From NCBI GenBank assembly GCA_036362985.1, contig JAYGXS010000004.1:19533723-19597722 (forward strand): 64,000 bases of DNA, given 5' to 3'. Positions within the stretch are counted from its first letter, which is position 1. Each line of letters opens with the position of its first letter. Made by a program: the position numbers and the translations under genes. The notes beneath the pieces are model-generated. The model was not told the DNA's origin, searched no databases, and saw only the letters and a program-made list of their open reading frames with translations. Shown here piece after piece: positions 47,241 through 58,215 of this stretch. This stretch comes from Ligula intestinalis. Taxonomy: Eukaryota; Platyhelminthes; Cestoda; Diphyllobothriidea; Diphyllobothriidae.

Positions 47241-48235
47241 GGACGACTAGGTCTCCTGTCGTTATGGGCTCACTCCGAGGGTTGAATGTCGACGTCAGCA
47301 GGCCAATTATGAATAAGCCTCGGCTTGAATTTTAAACTATAAGATAAACGGTAGGAAGGCGCACAAGCACCTGTCTGTAGGAGTTTTTGTGGAAAATAAT
47401 TACAAAATCTCAGCCGTTTTTTTCAGCTATTATCTGAACATACGCTGAAGCCCCCAATACAGACAGTTTTTGTCGTCGTAACTACATTATAAGAACCCAC
47501 AATAGACCCTGGCAGACCCTTCGATCAGACATTTCTGAAAGCGCATGCATTTGGTTTGATACAGTAAATAATGTAAACGGTTGCCAAGCGCGCAACAGTG
47601 CTGAGAAGTAATGAGGCGAACTCCCAAGTTGCAGCACATTCGACGGGATCCAGCCGTAAGCTCAGGTTTCAAGAGGCAGAAATCCTTGCAAGAAGTCGAA
47701 AACCGCGTGAGCCGCTTGAGCCATGATTCTCAGGCGCGCAGTTAATCAACACCCACGATGACTTCCCGCTCCCAGGTTCTGTGATGAGACAAGGGAATCA
47801 GTCACGTGGGAAGGTCGTGCAAACCCAACATCTCAAATAACAGCGAACCCAATTGCAATTAACACGGATGATCAAACCGCGCCAATAACCAACTCGGCCG
47901 AGGACTGACAGGTCATTATCGCATCAATTGTGACCATTAGCGGTAATCACGAAAGCTGCTAGTCATAAGACGCATGTGGTCATAAGCCAACAGACAATTC
48001 GACCATCGATTTCGACAAAGTCCACCAGATGCTCCAAACCGGTTGGTGCAGGGAAAATGACTGAGGAGAGGGGTTAGTTAAAAGTGAGTCTAAGCGTAGC
48101 AACTGTTTACCCCACTACTTACTCTCACTCAGCTGCAGCCGGTGTCAAGACGGAGTCAGGAAGGCCAAGGAATTTTGGGCACAGGGCCATCGAGCGTACA
48201 ACGTCGGGAAGTTACCAGTTATCGAGGCGTTGTGT

Positions 48236-48400
48236 TAAGGCTATTAAGGTTTAGCCCTAATGGCTGCGATCGTCCAGACCCGGTTTCTTAGGGGATGAGA
48301 GAGGTCATGGGGAAGCCAAATTGTTAGGAACAATGTATTCTGTACAGAATAGTTAGGAGTAGTTGCCATTCGGTCTGGCATGGCGAGGTAGCCCTTTGCC
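48236..48400 (+). repeat. Hairpin-headed repeat, tail type c, truncated
   Basis: GGCTATTAAGGTTTAGCCC, GGCTGCGATCGTCCAGACCC, ATGTATTCTGTACAGAATAG and GGTCTGGCATGGCG follow the family order. The remainder is cut off just before a SINE. Confidence 0.55.
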
Positions 48401-48461
48401 AAACTTGATCTGAACATGCAACCTTCTAATGGTATTTACCGACAAACGAAGAGCACACTCA

Positions 48462-48500
48462 CGAAGGCCTTTTCTGTCTCGTTGGACGTCATCAGAGGTA
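48462..48500 (-). ncRNA. Hammerhead-like motif, left SINE arm
   Basis: On the minus strand CTGATGA (48490-48496), a spacer with GTC/GAC pairing, then GAA, the palindrome AAGGCCUU and C. It differs from the right arm by only about one base in this stretch. Confidence 0.68.
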
Positions 48501-48584
48501 GAGCGTTCACCCCTGGCCCGAGAGACACGGGTTCGAAACTCGAGTGTGATGGTAGTTTCCGCTGCTACACTGGAGTTTAACTAC

Positions 48585-48632
48585 CACCACCTGATGACGT
48601 CCAATGAGACAGAAAAGGCCTTCGTGAGTGTG
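48585..48632 (+). ncRNA. Hammerhead-ribozyme-like motif, right SINE arm
   Basis: CTGATGA (48591-48597), a 14-nt spacer with a short GTC/GAC stem, GAA (48612-48614), the palindrome AAGGCCUU (48615-48622), then C. CAC before the core and GTG after it can pair as stem I. Schistosome SINEs with Pol III boxes and active hammerheads are the closest known parallel. Confidence 0.72.
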
Positions 48633-49359
48633 CTCTCCGTTTGTCGGTAAATGCCATTAAGTACCATTGTTTCTAAAAGTTAGCGAGTAACATACATAAT
48701 TGGGGTTCCAATTAGCTCGCAAAACGAACAATCAAAAAACAGGGTGAGTGCATCTTGAAACAGATCGGGGTAAATTAACCCATTACTATGCAAACTTCTG
48801 ATCTGGACTCCGTAGCGCACCTAACTCCAGATCAGAAGGTTGCGTCTTCAGATAAAATTTGGGAAAGAACTATCTCAGGAACGCCTCTCCAGTGCAGGCC
48901 ACCACAATCCGCATGATCTACTTTATCCTCACTCCCTTTTTCGGTGGGCTCGCTTCTGGGTCTGGCTATATGGGCATTTTCGTGCATTCCCGCCCGTAGT
49001 GTCGGGACATCATGACATAATTCGCGCGTCATGTGCTTGTTTAGGTCATGGACACGCGTGCACCCACTTCCGGCATACACGCCTGGCCAGCAGGTTCACC
49101 CCTCTTTTTGTTCCGACTGGCTACTCGTCAGTCTCTTACGTTTAAGCCACGTCATAAAGCCGCCTTGGTTAACATGACTCGTGACTTGAACTGTGCCCTC
49201 GTCCTCAGAACACGTCCTGCCTACAGACAGTCCTCTGTTTTGCCTACATGACATTCTGCCTACAGGTAGCATTATATTCGTCGTTCCTTCAAACTGCCTT
49301 CCGTTTTCAGTGCATAACAGGTAAGATTTTCAAGGAAGTAATTGAGAAGAAGTAGATTC

Positions 49360-49430
49360 CATCGCTGGGACAATACTTTTATTCGCCTTACGTTTCGACA
49401 TCCATCGCGTGTTCTTCATCAGAGACATGA
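49360..49430 (-). ncRNA. Hammerhead-like motif, GTCCCAGC-type end, copy D
   Basis: On the minus strand CTGATGA, a 19-nt spacer, GAAACGTA, AGGCGAATAAAAG and TATTGTCCCAGCGATGG. All core bases are kept and the cleavage-site base is A. Sequence beyond the end is not shared with the other copies. Confidence 0.6.
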
Positions 49431-49764
49431 AAAGAAAATAGCAGCAGAAAAAGTTGATACATGTACAAGAAGTTACAGTGCTTATAGGACACAATCATTA
49501 CTGCACACGAATGACAAATAACGACAATGACAACAGTAGTTTAAGTAGTGCACCTCATATAACTTTAGTCTAGACAGTTTTTCCTACGGAAACGGTTGTA
49601 CTACGGGTTTTATGGGTGGGGAATTGGGATAGGCAGTGGAATGTACCTTAATAAGTGTTACATGCATTTTCATTTTATTGTATTTGGAAATGTTGTTGAT
49701 TGATATCTGTCGATTCCTTTACTCTGTATTATCGTTTACCGTATTGCAGAAAAACCCGATTGCA

Positions 49765-49880
49765 GGCATCTCTTGGACTATATCCTCTTACGGCGGCGTG
49801 ACAAGCTTGACGTGTCGGTTACAAGGGTGATCCCAAGTGCCGACGGGTGGACCGATCATCAATTCAGCATCTCCAAATGA
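49765..49880 (+). pseudogene. RTE-type endonuclease fragment
   Basis: Reads LDYILLRRRDKLDVSVTRVI then PSADGWTDHQFSISK and a stop, matching the part at 45.70-45.81 kb. No other part of the element is adjacent. Confidence 0.7.
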
Positions 49881-49889
49881 GGATCCAGG

Positions 49890-51760
49890 AGTTTGAATGT
49901 TGGAGTTTCGTATGCATTTCCTATATAAGGCGACTGGAGCGTATTGAATGACCCATTTTGCTATAATACAAGTATAATAATGACAACCCAAGATACTAAC
50001 GAAAAGCGAGGGCATCTGTTTGTGCCTACCGCTCTCCAACATACAACATTTTCGACATACCAGACTTCAGACAGCAAGAACGTGTAAGAATACATAACTC
50101 AAACTGGCAGATGCTGTAGCTAGGGACATCCGTGTCCAAAGAGCATGGACGCCTTTTTCCTCTCTCACCTTCCTCAAAAACGGCCAGGAGTCCATTAAAA
50201 GTCAGGTTATTTAAACACAGGAAAAAATAGAGGGTAGGAATACCGTTCCTAATTTAAGCGAGCGCACTTAGTTGAGAGGGAGGTCAAAGACCGAAACTAT
50301 TTTAAAGGGAAGGGGTAGCACTTGTAGACTGCTTTTGTCAATATTAAAATCGAAGCGCTGTTAAAACCGAATTATTTTCAGACCCATGGTTTGACTCCTC
50401 AACCCATATGGATGCCAACTCTGACCAGCCATACACATGGTAGCGAATTTTAATGAAACTGTCAGTACCACTACTCAGGCGCGTGACCTCTGTGAGACCC
50501 CACCTTCAATCCTCCACACTTGCTGTGGTCAGCAGCTGTGCGCCTACAACACATGTCGTTTCATCTCCGATTCTGACACAGCTCACGCAGGTGGTGACGC
50601 TGTTGGTCCAACCGTCGATGCGTGCAATGCGATGCAGACGCACGTCAAACTCACACGGGTCACGTGTTCCAGCCAGGGCCCTTTGTGGTTCTAATACGTG
50701 CCACTTCGCTCTCGACTCTGCTTGGAAATGACTGTGTACTGCAATATATATCTTTTTTTCTTTGACTTCTTCTCTATGTTCACGTGAACATGTTCTCGAA
50801 GTTCTCTTTTCATAGGTAATTCTTCAACCCATCGACTACAGAGTATGCGATACTCCATAGGGCGCCTGACTAGAATGTAATGTACACGGTAGGTGTATTT
50901 TGTGACCGTCGGCGTTTTGCAGGACAGAGACGCTGATACTTCGACTTGCTGATTGTCTGGAATGTTTTATAGCTGCCACAGTAATTGCCCTACCCAATTC
51001 CTGCGTTAGTTGTTCAATGTACGAATGTATACCGCGAACAGAAATTAAAAAGCTGAATCCTATACTTTTCCTGAAGTATATCTGAAATGTACTTTGAAAG
51101 GGTTGCTATTCTCAAATCTTAGTGCATGTGGTACTGAGCACAAGCTATCCAATGAAAGGATCCCAACTGTATAAATTAGCCACACCCTCTGTTGCGTGAT
51201 ACTTGTTTCGTCTACGCCTCCACACTTGCACACTCACACCTACGCACTGAAGCATTCGCTCCACTCATTCGTCTACCTTTTCATCGAAAAGCCACGGTGA
51301 GCCTCTTTGCCAGAAAAAGCTGCCGCCACCCGGGGGAGATTGCAGCCGGCGTTTTCAGGTGCACTTTTCCAGCTGTTTCACATGTGCAACGTTGCTATCG
51401 AGCTCACAAAAGCCGGTCCGGTGCGAGCGTTTGTTTTCCCCGCCACATCGGAAGCTGTCTCTCTAACCTCTCTGCAAGAATCTTTGTCCTCGACTTTTCG
51501 GTACGGTTTCTTTTCTGTCTAACGGTCGCTGAGGTGGCTGCATGCGTGCGTTCTTTCATTCTCGTGCCGGCATGAGAGAAAAAAATCAGGCTGACCACAA
51601 AGACGGTCGGCGGCGGCGGTTGCTTCGGTCGCTGTCATTACCAGTCAGCCGGTACGCTGCTGAACTGAGGTTAGCAGCAGCAGAGGAAGATGCGATCACC
51701 GGAACAAGGTTTGGTAAGAATACCAATAACAGCGAACATGTGAGTCCCAGGAATTAATTG
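49890..51760. other. No gene recognised
   Basis: A TATAAATTAGCC site at about 51171 precedes a 127-codon plus-strand frame (51192-51575), but two other frames overlap it and the peptide has no motif. Confidence 0.45.
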
Positions 51761-51763
51761 AGA

Positions 51764-51844
51764 AGACGATTCGATCGCTGGGACATTATATTTTTATTCG
51801 CCTGACGTTTCGAGATCCGTCGCGGACTCGTCATCAGAGAGCCG
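51764..51844 (-). ncRNA. Hammerhead-like motif, GTCCCAGC-type end, copy B
   Basis: On the minus strand CTGATGA, then GAGTCCG-CGA-CGGATCTC as a possible stem II with a bulge, then GAAACGTC, AGGCGAATAAA and ATGTCCCAGCGATCG. The core is complete. Confidence 0.63.
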
Positions 51845-52939
51845 TAGCAAATACAGGTAGCTTATGCACTGCAGTCTGCAATGTAAAACATTTAAAAATT
51901 TACTACTAATAGTAGCAATGTAGAAAACATTTCTTTTGCGCATAGCGACAGCCAATAACAATAAAGGTTTAGTCTACAGCGACTGATTCGTTAAAATTTC
52001 TGAAAAGCGCGCTCAATTAATACAAATACCTAGATACAACAGGAACAATGAGGAGGCCTTTCATCAGTTGTACTGTTTGGTTCAGGTTGAAGTATTTTGC
52101 TCAGTAGATATACTAGATCTACGTGCGAAGGGAGAAGCTTTCATTTTAACGCCGGTCCGTCAAAGCAAAAGTCTGGGGTTTAGGTTTACCTTGGTGATGG
52201 AGTGGAAACAACGAAGGCAGGGGAGACCGAAATGGCTATTTCTGACTATCAAGGTAGTACGGTACTATTAAGTAAAAGTAGTAAAGGATAAACCATGTAA
52301 AAACCACAACAGTGGATACACCGAGTCAAGATAGAAGAGAGTTGGCCAAATGGCCTGACTCTATAAAAGTGAACAACGCAAGTTCAACAATTACGCAACG
52401 CAGGGCGAAACTAGTGCTGGGAAGGCTTGTGCGTGTTAGTGGGAGAGGGAGCGTGGCTCTGGTTTTATATGATTTCAGGCGGCCATTCATATGGCCTCAG
52501 GATTGGTCTGAAACACCAGCGCGAAAAGGAGAGGGGGGTTCGTGAACAGAGGCAAGTGTCAGCGGTGGGGAGTTTCGAAGAGGCCCTTCGACGGCCAAGT
52601 CTATCTCGCGAGTAGAGTGCCCCCGGGGGGAGGGGGGGTGGTGGACGTATGGTTCTCGGATTAACCGGGTCAAGAAGCGGGGGACGGTAAGCTGGCCCTC
52701 CAGCACAAAGTCACTTCACGGGATTGAATCTCCGGAAGTCGAAACGACTGTTTCTGGGACAAAGTGATAACAAGCCATGGAGCCGAACCGTGGGGCTGGG
52801 GCCCATATCCAGTCACGTGCAATCGGGTAAAAGGGTAAACACGGGAGGGTGGCCAGCATTCGGGGGAGGGAGGGAGGAAGGGGACAGGCTTCGTTAGAGG
52901 GAAGCAGTCATATAGGTCGGACAGGAGTTTCGCTGGAGA

Positions 52940-53025
52940 AGGGACGTGGAGAATTTCAAACTTGGGTATGACTGGCTGATGACGGCTAATAAGCCAGGAA
53001 TGGCCATTCCGGTCTCCCTTTGCTT
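52940..53025 (+). mobile_element. SINE 3' part with hammerhead core, copy 4
   Basis: GAATTTCAAACTTGGG (decayed B-box) is followed by CTGATGA (52977-52983), the GGCT-AATA-AGCC hairpin, GGAAUGGCCAUU and CCGGTCTCCC. GAAA has become GGAA, so cleavage is unlikely. The SINE head is missing or unrecognisable. Confidence 0.55.
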
Positions 53026-53029
53026 TGTC

Positions 53030-54150
53030 AGCTCCACTTCATCAATTTTAAACTTGTTCAGCCGTAACTAACAGTGGCATTCCAGTACGTTCCTCAACCG
53101 TAAACGCCGAAGTATCAAAGCTACTTCTAAGCTTAACCACAGATTTCAGCGACAAGAAATGTCAGCACCAAAACAGGCGAAGTAGAATATCTACTCCTGG
53201 CTTCTTGGCCATCGTCCTCACCCAGTCCCGCCTTTTATTTTCTCCCGCGGTCAGTCGGAATCGACTGATGGACGCCACTCGCATTGGGGATTTGGCGACG
53301 CCGGTAGGGATCAAGGCAAGCCTTCTGTGCGCCTTGCACCGGAATCATGCTTTCAAGTTACCCTGCATAACCCCTGACGTCAAACTCCAATCATTGCGGG
53401 GCTCAGAATATGCGCAATATAGTCGCCGCCTTGCACTACGACTTTGTTTCAAGTCAACCTCTGCATGCATGCACGGCAATGATAAAGGCAAACCTATTCG
53501 GCAGAGCCGGAATGTTATTTATTTCCCATCCTGGCTCCCCGACACATACGGCAGATTAAATTAATGACTTTAACTGCTGTACTGGCGTACAGTTCCTGTT
53601 TGGTTCGTTCGTCCTCGCTCGATAGACCAGACAGACCATCGGAGCTGAAAAGAAAACTGAAAGCAGTGTGGGTCACTGAACAAGTCTAAACCAAGTGCTG
53701 GAGAAGAAAATTTCGACTGGAGAATGCTTTCAACTGGGTTTGGGCTAAGCCTGTTGTAACAGAAAAATAAGTTTGAAGTGTTAAATCGAAAATAATACTA
53801 TTCTGCAGCCGCTTTTGGAGGAGCTCCCCAAGCCTGCGCTTCTGACTCGACATGCTGAACCAATGTGGATTAATATTCTAATCCTTCTTTTTGTGGTGTT
53901 TTTAATAAGTCACAAACTTCTAACTTTTCTGAGCAAGGTCTAAAGCTAGCATGGCAAAAAAGATAAATTGTCAAGTTGTAAAAGTGGCTTCGAAAGTTAT
54001 TGATGTTGTAAATCAGTTGGAGGAGGATTTAAGAAAATGCATCTGTTTCATAGCAAGTTTATGCTCCTAAAACTTAAACTCGGTTTCATCATGGACTCGG
54101 GTGGTTAGGCTGTTGGTCATACTCAACTTTGACTCTTGCTGTTGTATATG
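53030..54150. other. No gene recognised
   Basis: A 119-codon plus-strand frame (53205-53564) has no recognisable motif. The right half is AT-rich and closed in most frames. Confidence 0.45.
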
Positions 54151-54157
54151 CAAGTTT

Positions 54158-54620
54158 ATCGCAGTGGGTAAGTAATTTAAACCCTAGCAACTGCGATCTT
54201 CAGACCATGGTTACTTAGTAGAGGAGAAGTCAGTGGAGGCCAGAATAGAAGGAATAGTTTATTCTGTACACAAAGGAACGAACAATAGAAATAAAATTTT
54301 TTGACTTCAGAGCACACGTCATTCTGCTGGAGCGTCGTGGTCCTAAGTGATGTCTGGCGGCCAAGGGTGGGGAAAAGGGGAAATGTTTGAGTGGTTCTTG
54401 GACAGCCACGAGAACCTAGACGCACGTGTGTGTGTGTCCGAGTGGAAGTAGGTCAAGTCTCTGCAGGTCAGCGCGTCTGTAAGCGCTGACTGAGGTATTG
54501 GATGACCTTGGGGTAGCTGGCCTTGAACAATGCTGCTGGACAAAGCAATGGAGGGCGTCGGACGGCGGAGACCACTACAAGTCCACCATGGACAGATCTG
54601 TAGTGGCCCAACTCCGCTCA
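54158..54620 (+). repeat. Hairpin-headed repeat, tail type d
   Basis: It starts ATCGCAGTGGGTAAGTAATT, then TTAAACCCTAGCAACTGCGA, CCATGGTTACTTAGTAGAGG, TTATTCTGTACACAAAGG. After about 54330 the sequence leaves tail type a; TGATGTCTGGCGGCC resembles TGATGTCTAGTGGCAGCC in the copy at 61.4 kb. Confidence 0.68.
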
Positions 54621-54686
54621 ACCTATTGCCTTTTGCGGCTGCTAGCAAGTGCGCACGCTCAATCCGGTCTGACCGATCATCCTCCT

Positions 54687-54860
54687 GAAGCTGACTTACA
54701 CATGACCGGAAGCCAACACTCTAACCACTGAGCTACAAATGCCCCACCTCGGCCATGAATTTAATCATACTTTGGGCGTTTGTAGTTCAGTGGTTAGAGC
54801 GTTGGCTTCCAGTCAAGGCCTTCTCTACTAAGCAGTTTCAAATCCCGCCGAACGCCTCGA
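54687..54860. repeat. Pair of divergent tRNA-like heads
   Basis: On the plus strand 54775-54855 has GGGCGTTTGTAGTTCAGTGG (A-box region), GGCTTCCAGTC in the anticodon-arm position, TTTCAAATCCC (B-box-like) and AACGCC that could pair with the start. On the minus strand 54748-54690 begins GGGGCATTTGTAGCTCAGTGG and shares GTTGGCTTCC. The plus copy has an insertion before the B-box and weak stems, so it is a tRNA pseudogene or SINE head and not a working tRNA. Confidence 0.5.
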
Positions 54861-54959
54861 GTTTTCCACATTTTGGTCAACTTAAACTAAGCAAATTTTC
54901 CAAAACTCCTACTAATCAATGATCTAAAATTGAAAGCTGCGGCCAAGCTAAGACTTCGG

Positions 54960-55170
54960 CAATCCGGTCGTTTCGCTTCCCACGCCAGGACAGTAGCTGA
55001 TTGGCCCGATGGACATAGCTTTACACGCGTTTGCTACCTTAAATATGTTGTAGTGATAACGCTCAAAGACTTCTGATTTTGCGCTCTTCTTGTCGTGTTC
55101 TTTCTTGAAAACTCACTTAAGACGTCATTAGGCGGTGACATCTCGGCTTTGGCTAGATTTACAACAGGGT
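54960..55170 (+). repeat. LTR-like repeat R3, partial
   Basis: GCTGATTGGCCCGATGG, TTTACACGCGTTTGCTACC, GACTTCTGATTTTGCGCTC and TTCTTGTCGTGTTCTTTCTT correspond to R3 read from its minus strand at 43.1 kb. It is more diverged than the other copies. Confidence 0.4.
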
Positions 55171-55174
55171 CCAA

Positions 55175-56400
55175 ACCGTCTTTATTGCAGCATGATTCGT
55201 TGTGCGTGAATCGTGTTGTGCGGGGTACGCGTAGATGGGCCGTTCAGCTTTGTAGGCCTCCGGTCGTCCTGACTTTGTCTTTCCATCGAGTCCAGCAGTG
55301 CAATGGCAGATGCTAAGCAAGTTTATTATCGATTAATTCTTACGCAAGCCACTATGCGCGCTGGGGCACACGACTGATGTCGTCGCATAAGACGGTCGAG
55401 CTTCTGCAGGCAGACCATCTACAAAACGCTGACGAGTGGCATGTTCGGAGCTCCAGTACGCACAGCGTATGGTCACATTCCGCCGGCTACAAAATCATAC
55501 ACCACGGCCGATATTCAAACGACACGGTACTGTCCGTGTGGCCGACTGATCTTGCGGTGTCTTCTATACTCTGAATCCGGGCGCTCAAATCTCAGGATGG
55601 ACGCACTAACTCTTCTTGAATTGTGAAAACTGTATAACAACCCTGAAACATTTATCTGTTCATTTGGATTTCAAAATTAATCTCTGCCAGTATTCGGCTG
55701 TTGAGAGACATTACTTCGAGTTCATTCCTGTTCAGTTACGTGGAACTAGTGTGTTCCAGTTCACACCTGCCTTGGTTTGGAGCGTTAGCAGTCAGTTGTC
55801 AATCTACTTGATTAGGAGCTCAAAACTGGGTAGTTTTCGACTCAGTCAGAAGAAAAGTAAAACAAGTTAAGTTAAGTTCAAAAAACGTGACATTTCGTAA
55901 ATAACGACAAAAACAGGCTGAATAAGTACCTCAAGTTAAGTTTTAAAAAACCATGGTTAAGACCAAATGGGCAAAACTTTTCGTACATCTCGCATTGAGT
56001 AAGACCTTAATATAATGGATAATGTAAAGCCAAAAGTTGGCACAAGCGGTCACTGATGCAGCAGTTTAGCGTGCTTCCGCGTTTGCGAGCCAGAACTAGG
56101 GTGATTGATGGAAAAGATTCCAGTAAATTATCGTGGAGCCCTGGGAAAGCCAGTTTCCAATAGTGCTGGTCTACTCTTACTTCCTGATTAGAGTAGAGAA
56201 CTGTGCCACAGGCTTCTGTAAATCATGCGAAACGATGGCTGTTTTACTGAACCATGCAAGATTTTATTGTTATGGGAAATTGAGCGAGTCCTACAAGATT
56301 AATCTACAACTAGTCGCCAATCTCATTCAGTGCTTACCAAACTTTTAAAGGGCCATTAAAATTACAAAAAAATACTTAGATGGAATTGTTATGTTTATTT
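55175..56400. other. No gene or repeat recognised
   Basis: Only short frames. No match to other parts of the window was noticed. Confidence 0.5.
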
Positions 56401-56406
56401 CCTAAA

Positions 56407-56870
56407 ATATTGCTTTCATCATCCCCGGAAGACGAAGAAGAAGAAGAAGAAGAAGAAGAAGAAGAAGATGGGGTACTTCCTGATACGAAATTATATTTAG
56501 ACTGACGTTTCGAAAGCATTCTCGTTTTCATCGTCCAAGCGTACTGTCTATTCTCCTGCCAGCGTCGAATGGGTCTTACCACTTGCCTCGTGTTATAGCC
56601 GTGTCTGATGCACGCGCGTCGATCGATTGCACCAGTCAATTGCTGGTGGTTGTTCGAATTGTTCTTGCCCTCGCGGGTGCCTCCATGCGATGATGTATCA
56701 CGTCGTTCGTGCGCCTCCTGTTCGTTTCCACATTCTTCGCTCGCTCTGACGATGAAAACGATAATGTTTTCAAAATTTCAATCTAAATATAATTTGCCCT
56801 ATCTTCTCCTTTATCTTCCGGGGATGATGAAAGCAATATTATATCTGGATCTCTAATATCTGCTCATATT
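56407..56870. mobile_element. PLE-1-type end pair around a short interior
   Basis: The inverted arms at about 56407-56540 and 56745-56840 share ATCATCCCCGGAAG, the TTATATTTAGA block and the hammerhead region. The left arm contains an expanded GAA run (56429-56468). The interior matches the 3' part of PLE-1 (near 0.51-0.58 kb) and 44.28-44.40 kb but has no protein. The right side ends with the family's 37-bp terminus (ATATTATATCTGGATCTC). Confidence 0.68.
56490..56545 (-). ncRNA. Hammerhead-like motif, PLE-1 type
   Basis: On the minus strand TGGACGA stands in place of CTGACGA; a 19-nt spacer with GAAA/TTTC pairing, GAAACGTC and AGTC follow. The start of the core is mutated. The opposite arm (56742-56800) has a good CTGACGA but a decayed AAAATTTC. 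Confidence 0.45.
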
Positions 56871-57214
56871 AATTCCTTAAAATATATTTATTATTTATTG
56901 ATAAATTTCCCAAAATATTTCAGTCTTACCAGGATTCCGGCCTTTGAAGGACCGTCTTTTCGGTCTCCTAAAAAGCCCTACTCTTCTGCCGTTGCATTTG
57001 TGTTTGGATTTTTCAGCTATATGACTTCCGTATATGGAATATCATACCTTATTGTACATAATGTATAAATATTATATGGAAATAGATTGCTCATCCGATC
57101 TATCTGATAAGGGATCATACTTGTCCCGTTGTGCCTTGAGGCTCCTGCTACAGTGATCGTAGGCTGTCGCTTAGCGACTTCAGACATATGCTGGAGTGAA
57201 ACCGACATCGACTG

Positions 57215-57262
57215 GGGAAACCGGAATGGCCATTTCTGGCTTATTAGCCGTCATCAGCCACT
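57215..57262 (-). ncRNA. Hammerhead-ribozyme-like motif, SINE copy 5
   Basis: On the minus strand CTGATGA (57251-57257), the perfect GGCT-AATA-AGCC hairpin, GAA, the palindrome AUGGCCAU, U and CCGGTTTCCC. The core is fully conserved. The SINE head is not recognisable beside it. Confidence 0.68.
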
Positions 57263-57544
57263 CCTACTGAATCCCAATAATAGAATATATAATAAATGGG
57301 CACTATACTACATGCCCCACGAGAGGCATTTATAAAAGAACAGAAAGGATTTTATTTGGATGGACATTCTTTAGTCTTAAGAGATTGCACAGTTTAAAAC
57401 TTTTTAAAACCAAATTTGGCCTTTCATCGAATGAATATTTTAAAGAACACGTTGTTCTTTATCAAATGAGTACAAGTGGAACATGCATTTGAATTCGTAA
57501 GGGTATCAAGCATCGATATAAACCACGTGCTTACTAATTAAGTA

Positions 57545-58215
57545 GTCACTATTTCAGAAGAAAAACTGACGAACATACGTTTCTTTTCGATAAATTATCT
57601 TTAGGTCTTAAAATTGATATGGTAATTAACTAAATAAACTATGCGGTTTGGTAGAACAAATAGTGCGTTTGTCAGGGTAGGTGGGGGGAGGAATCGGGGT
57701 CAAAAACCTGATCAGCGACGGCTGTCGAAACGTCAGGCGAATGAACGTATTGTCCCAGCGCTCGAGTCGTCTTCTTCATCTCAACCTGCTCAGCATTAGG
57801 GGGGACTGGTAGCCAAGCGAGGTCGTTAGCTGCGGGCTGTTGGATTAGCGGTTTCCGGCCGTGGTAACTGCGGCGTCGTGACTAAGTTCTTTTGGGCGCA
57901 CAGGACCAGTCGGCGTAGCCTGATGGCGGCCGCTTCTGACGTCTTCAACAGATGCCAGCCAAGGAATTTCGAATAGTTTGTGAGTAACTTGTAGATCACT
58001 CGGAAGGCTTCTGTGGCACCCAACCGATGACCTGAGTCTACCAGGTGCGCTAGAATGGAACTGTTTATTCCCTGAAAACCACACTATTTTGCCACCAACT
58101 CGCATAGTTTATTTTGTTAATAACCCTATAAATTTAAAGGCTTGAAAATAATTGATCAAAAATAAACGTATGTCGGCCAGTTTATCTTCTAGAGTTTTCA
58201 GTGGGAATTTTCGCA
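57545..58215 (-). mobile_element. PLE-2 copy with nested insertions
   Basis: The inverted ends are at about 57545-57690 and 58090-58210 (AACTATGCGGTTTGGTAG against CCAACTCGCATAGTTTAT; GGGAATTTTCGCAAA at the right). 58025-58060 encodes SILAHLVDSG-like sequence of the nuclease, as in PLE-2 at 37.75 kb. A GTCCCAGC-type end with GAAACGTC (57725-57790) and an unrelated stretch at 57815-58020 interrupt it. Confidence 0.6.
57718..57790 (+). ncRNA. Truncated hammerhead-like end, copy E
   Basis: CGACGGCTGTCGAAACGTC, AGGCGAATGAACG and TATTGTCCCAGCGCTCG match copies B to D, with the CTGATGA part replaced by PLE-2 sequence. It lies inside the PLE-2 copy in the orientation opposite to copies B to D. Confidence 0.5.

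Larger units (their letters stand above)
48432..48655 (+). mobile_element. tRNA-derived SINE flanked by inverted hammerhead arms
   Basis: The body has AGGTAGAGCGTTC (48496-48508, A-box-like) and GGGTTCGAAACTC (48529-48541, B-box), the internal Pol III promoter of a tRNA-derived SINE. Arms at 48432-48496 and 48591-48652 are inverted copies over about 65 bp with roughly three differences. Both arms hold the hammerhead core, so each strand has one. Copies with the same body but one arm are at 15.95, 22.75, 52.95 and 57.2 kb. Confidence 0.78.

Noticed and set aside
48420..48660. CRISPR-like or phage-type repeat structure
   Set aside because: The repeats are one inverted pair around Pol III boxes, not a spaced direct array, and the surroundings are eukaryotic.
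51192..51575. 127-codon plus-strand frame behind a TATAAAT site
   Set aside because: Two other frames overlap it on both strands and the peptide has no domain; the TATA-like site alone is weak.
54775..54855. Possible functional tRNA with a UCC-like anticodon
   Set aside because: The variable region is too long, the T stem does not pair properly and a related head lies inverted next to it; a SINE head or pseudogene is more likely.
56429..56468. GAA run as a separate microsatellite element
   Set aside because: It is an expansion of the purine-rich part of the PLE-1 end, seen in shorter form at 398-412.
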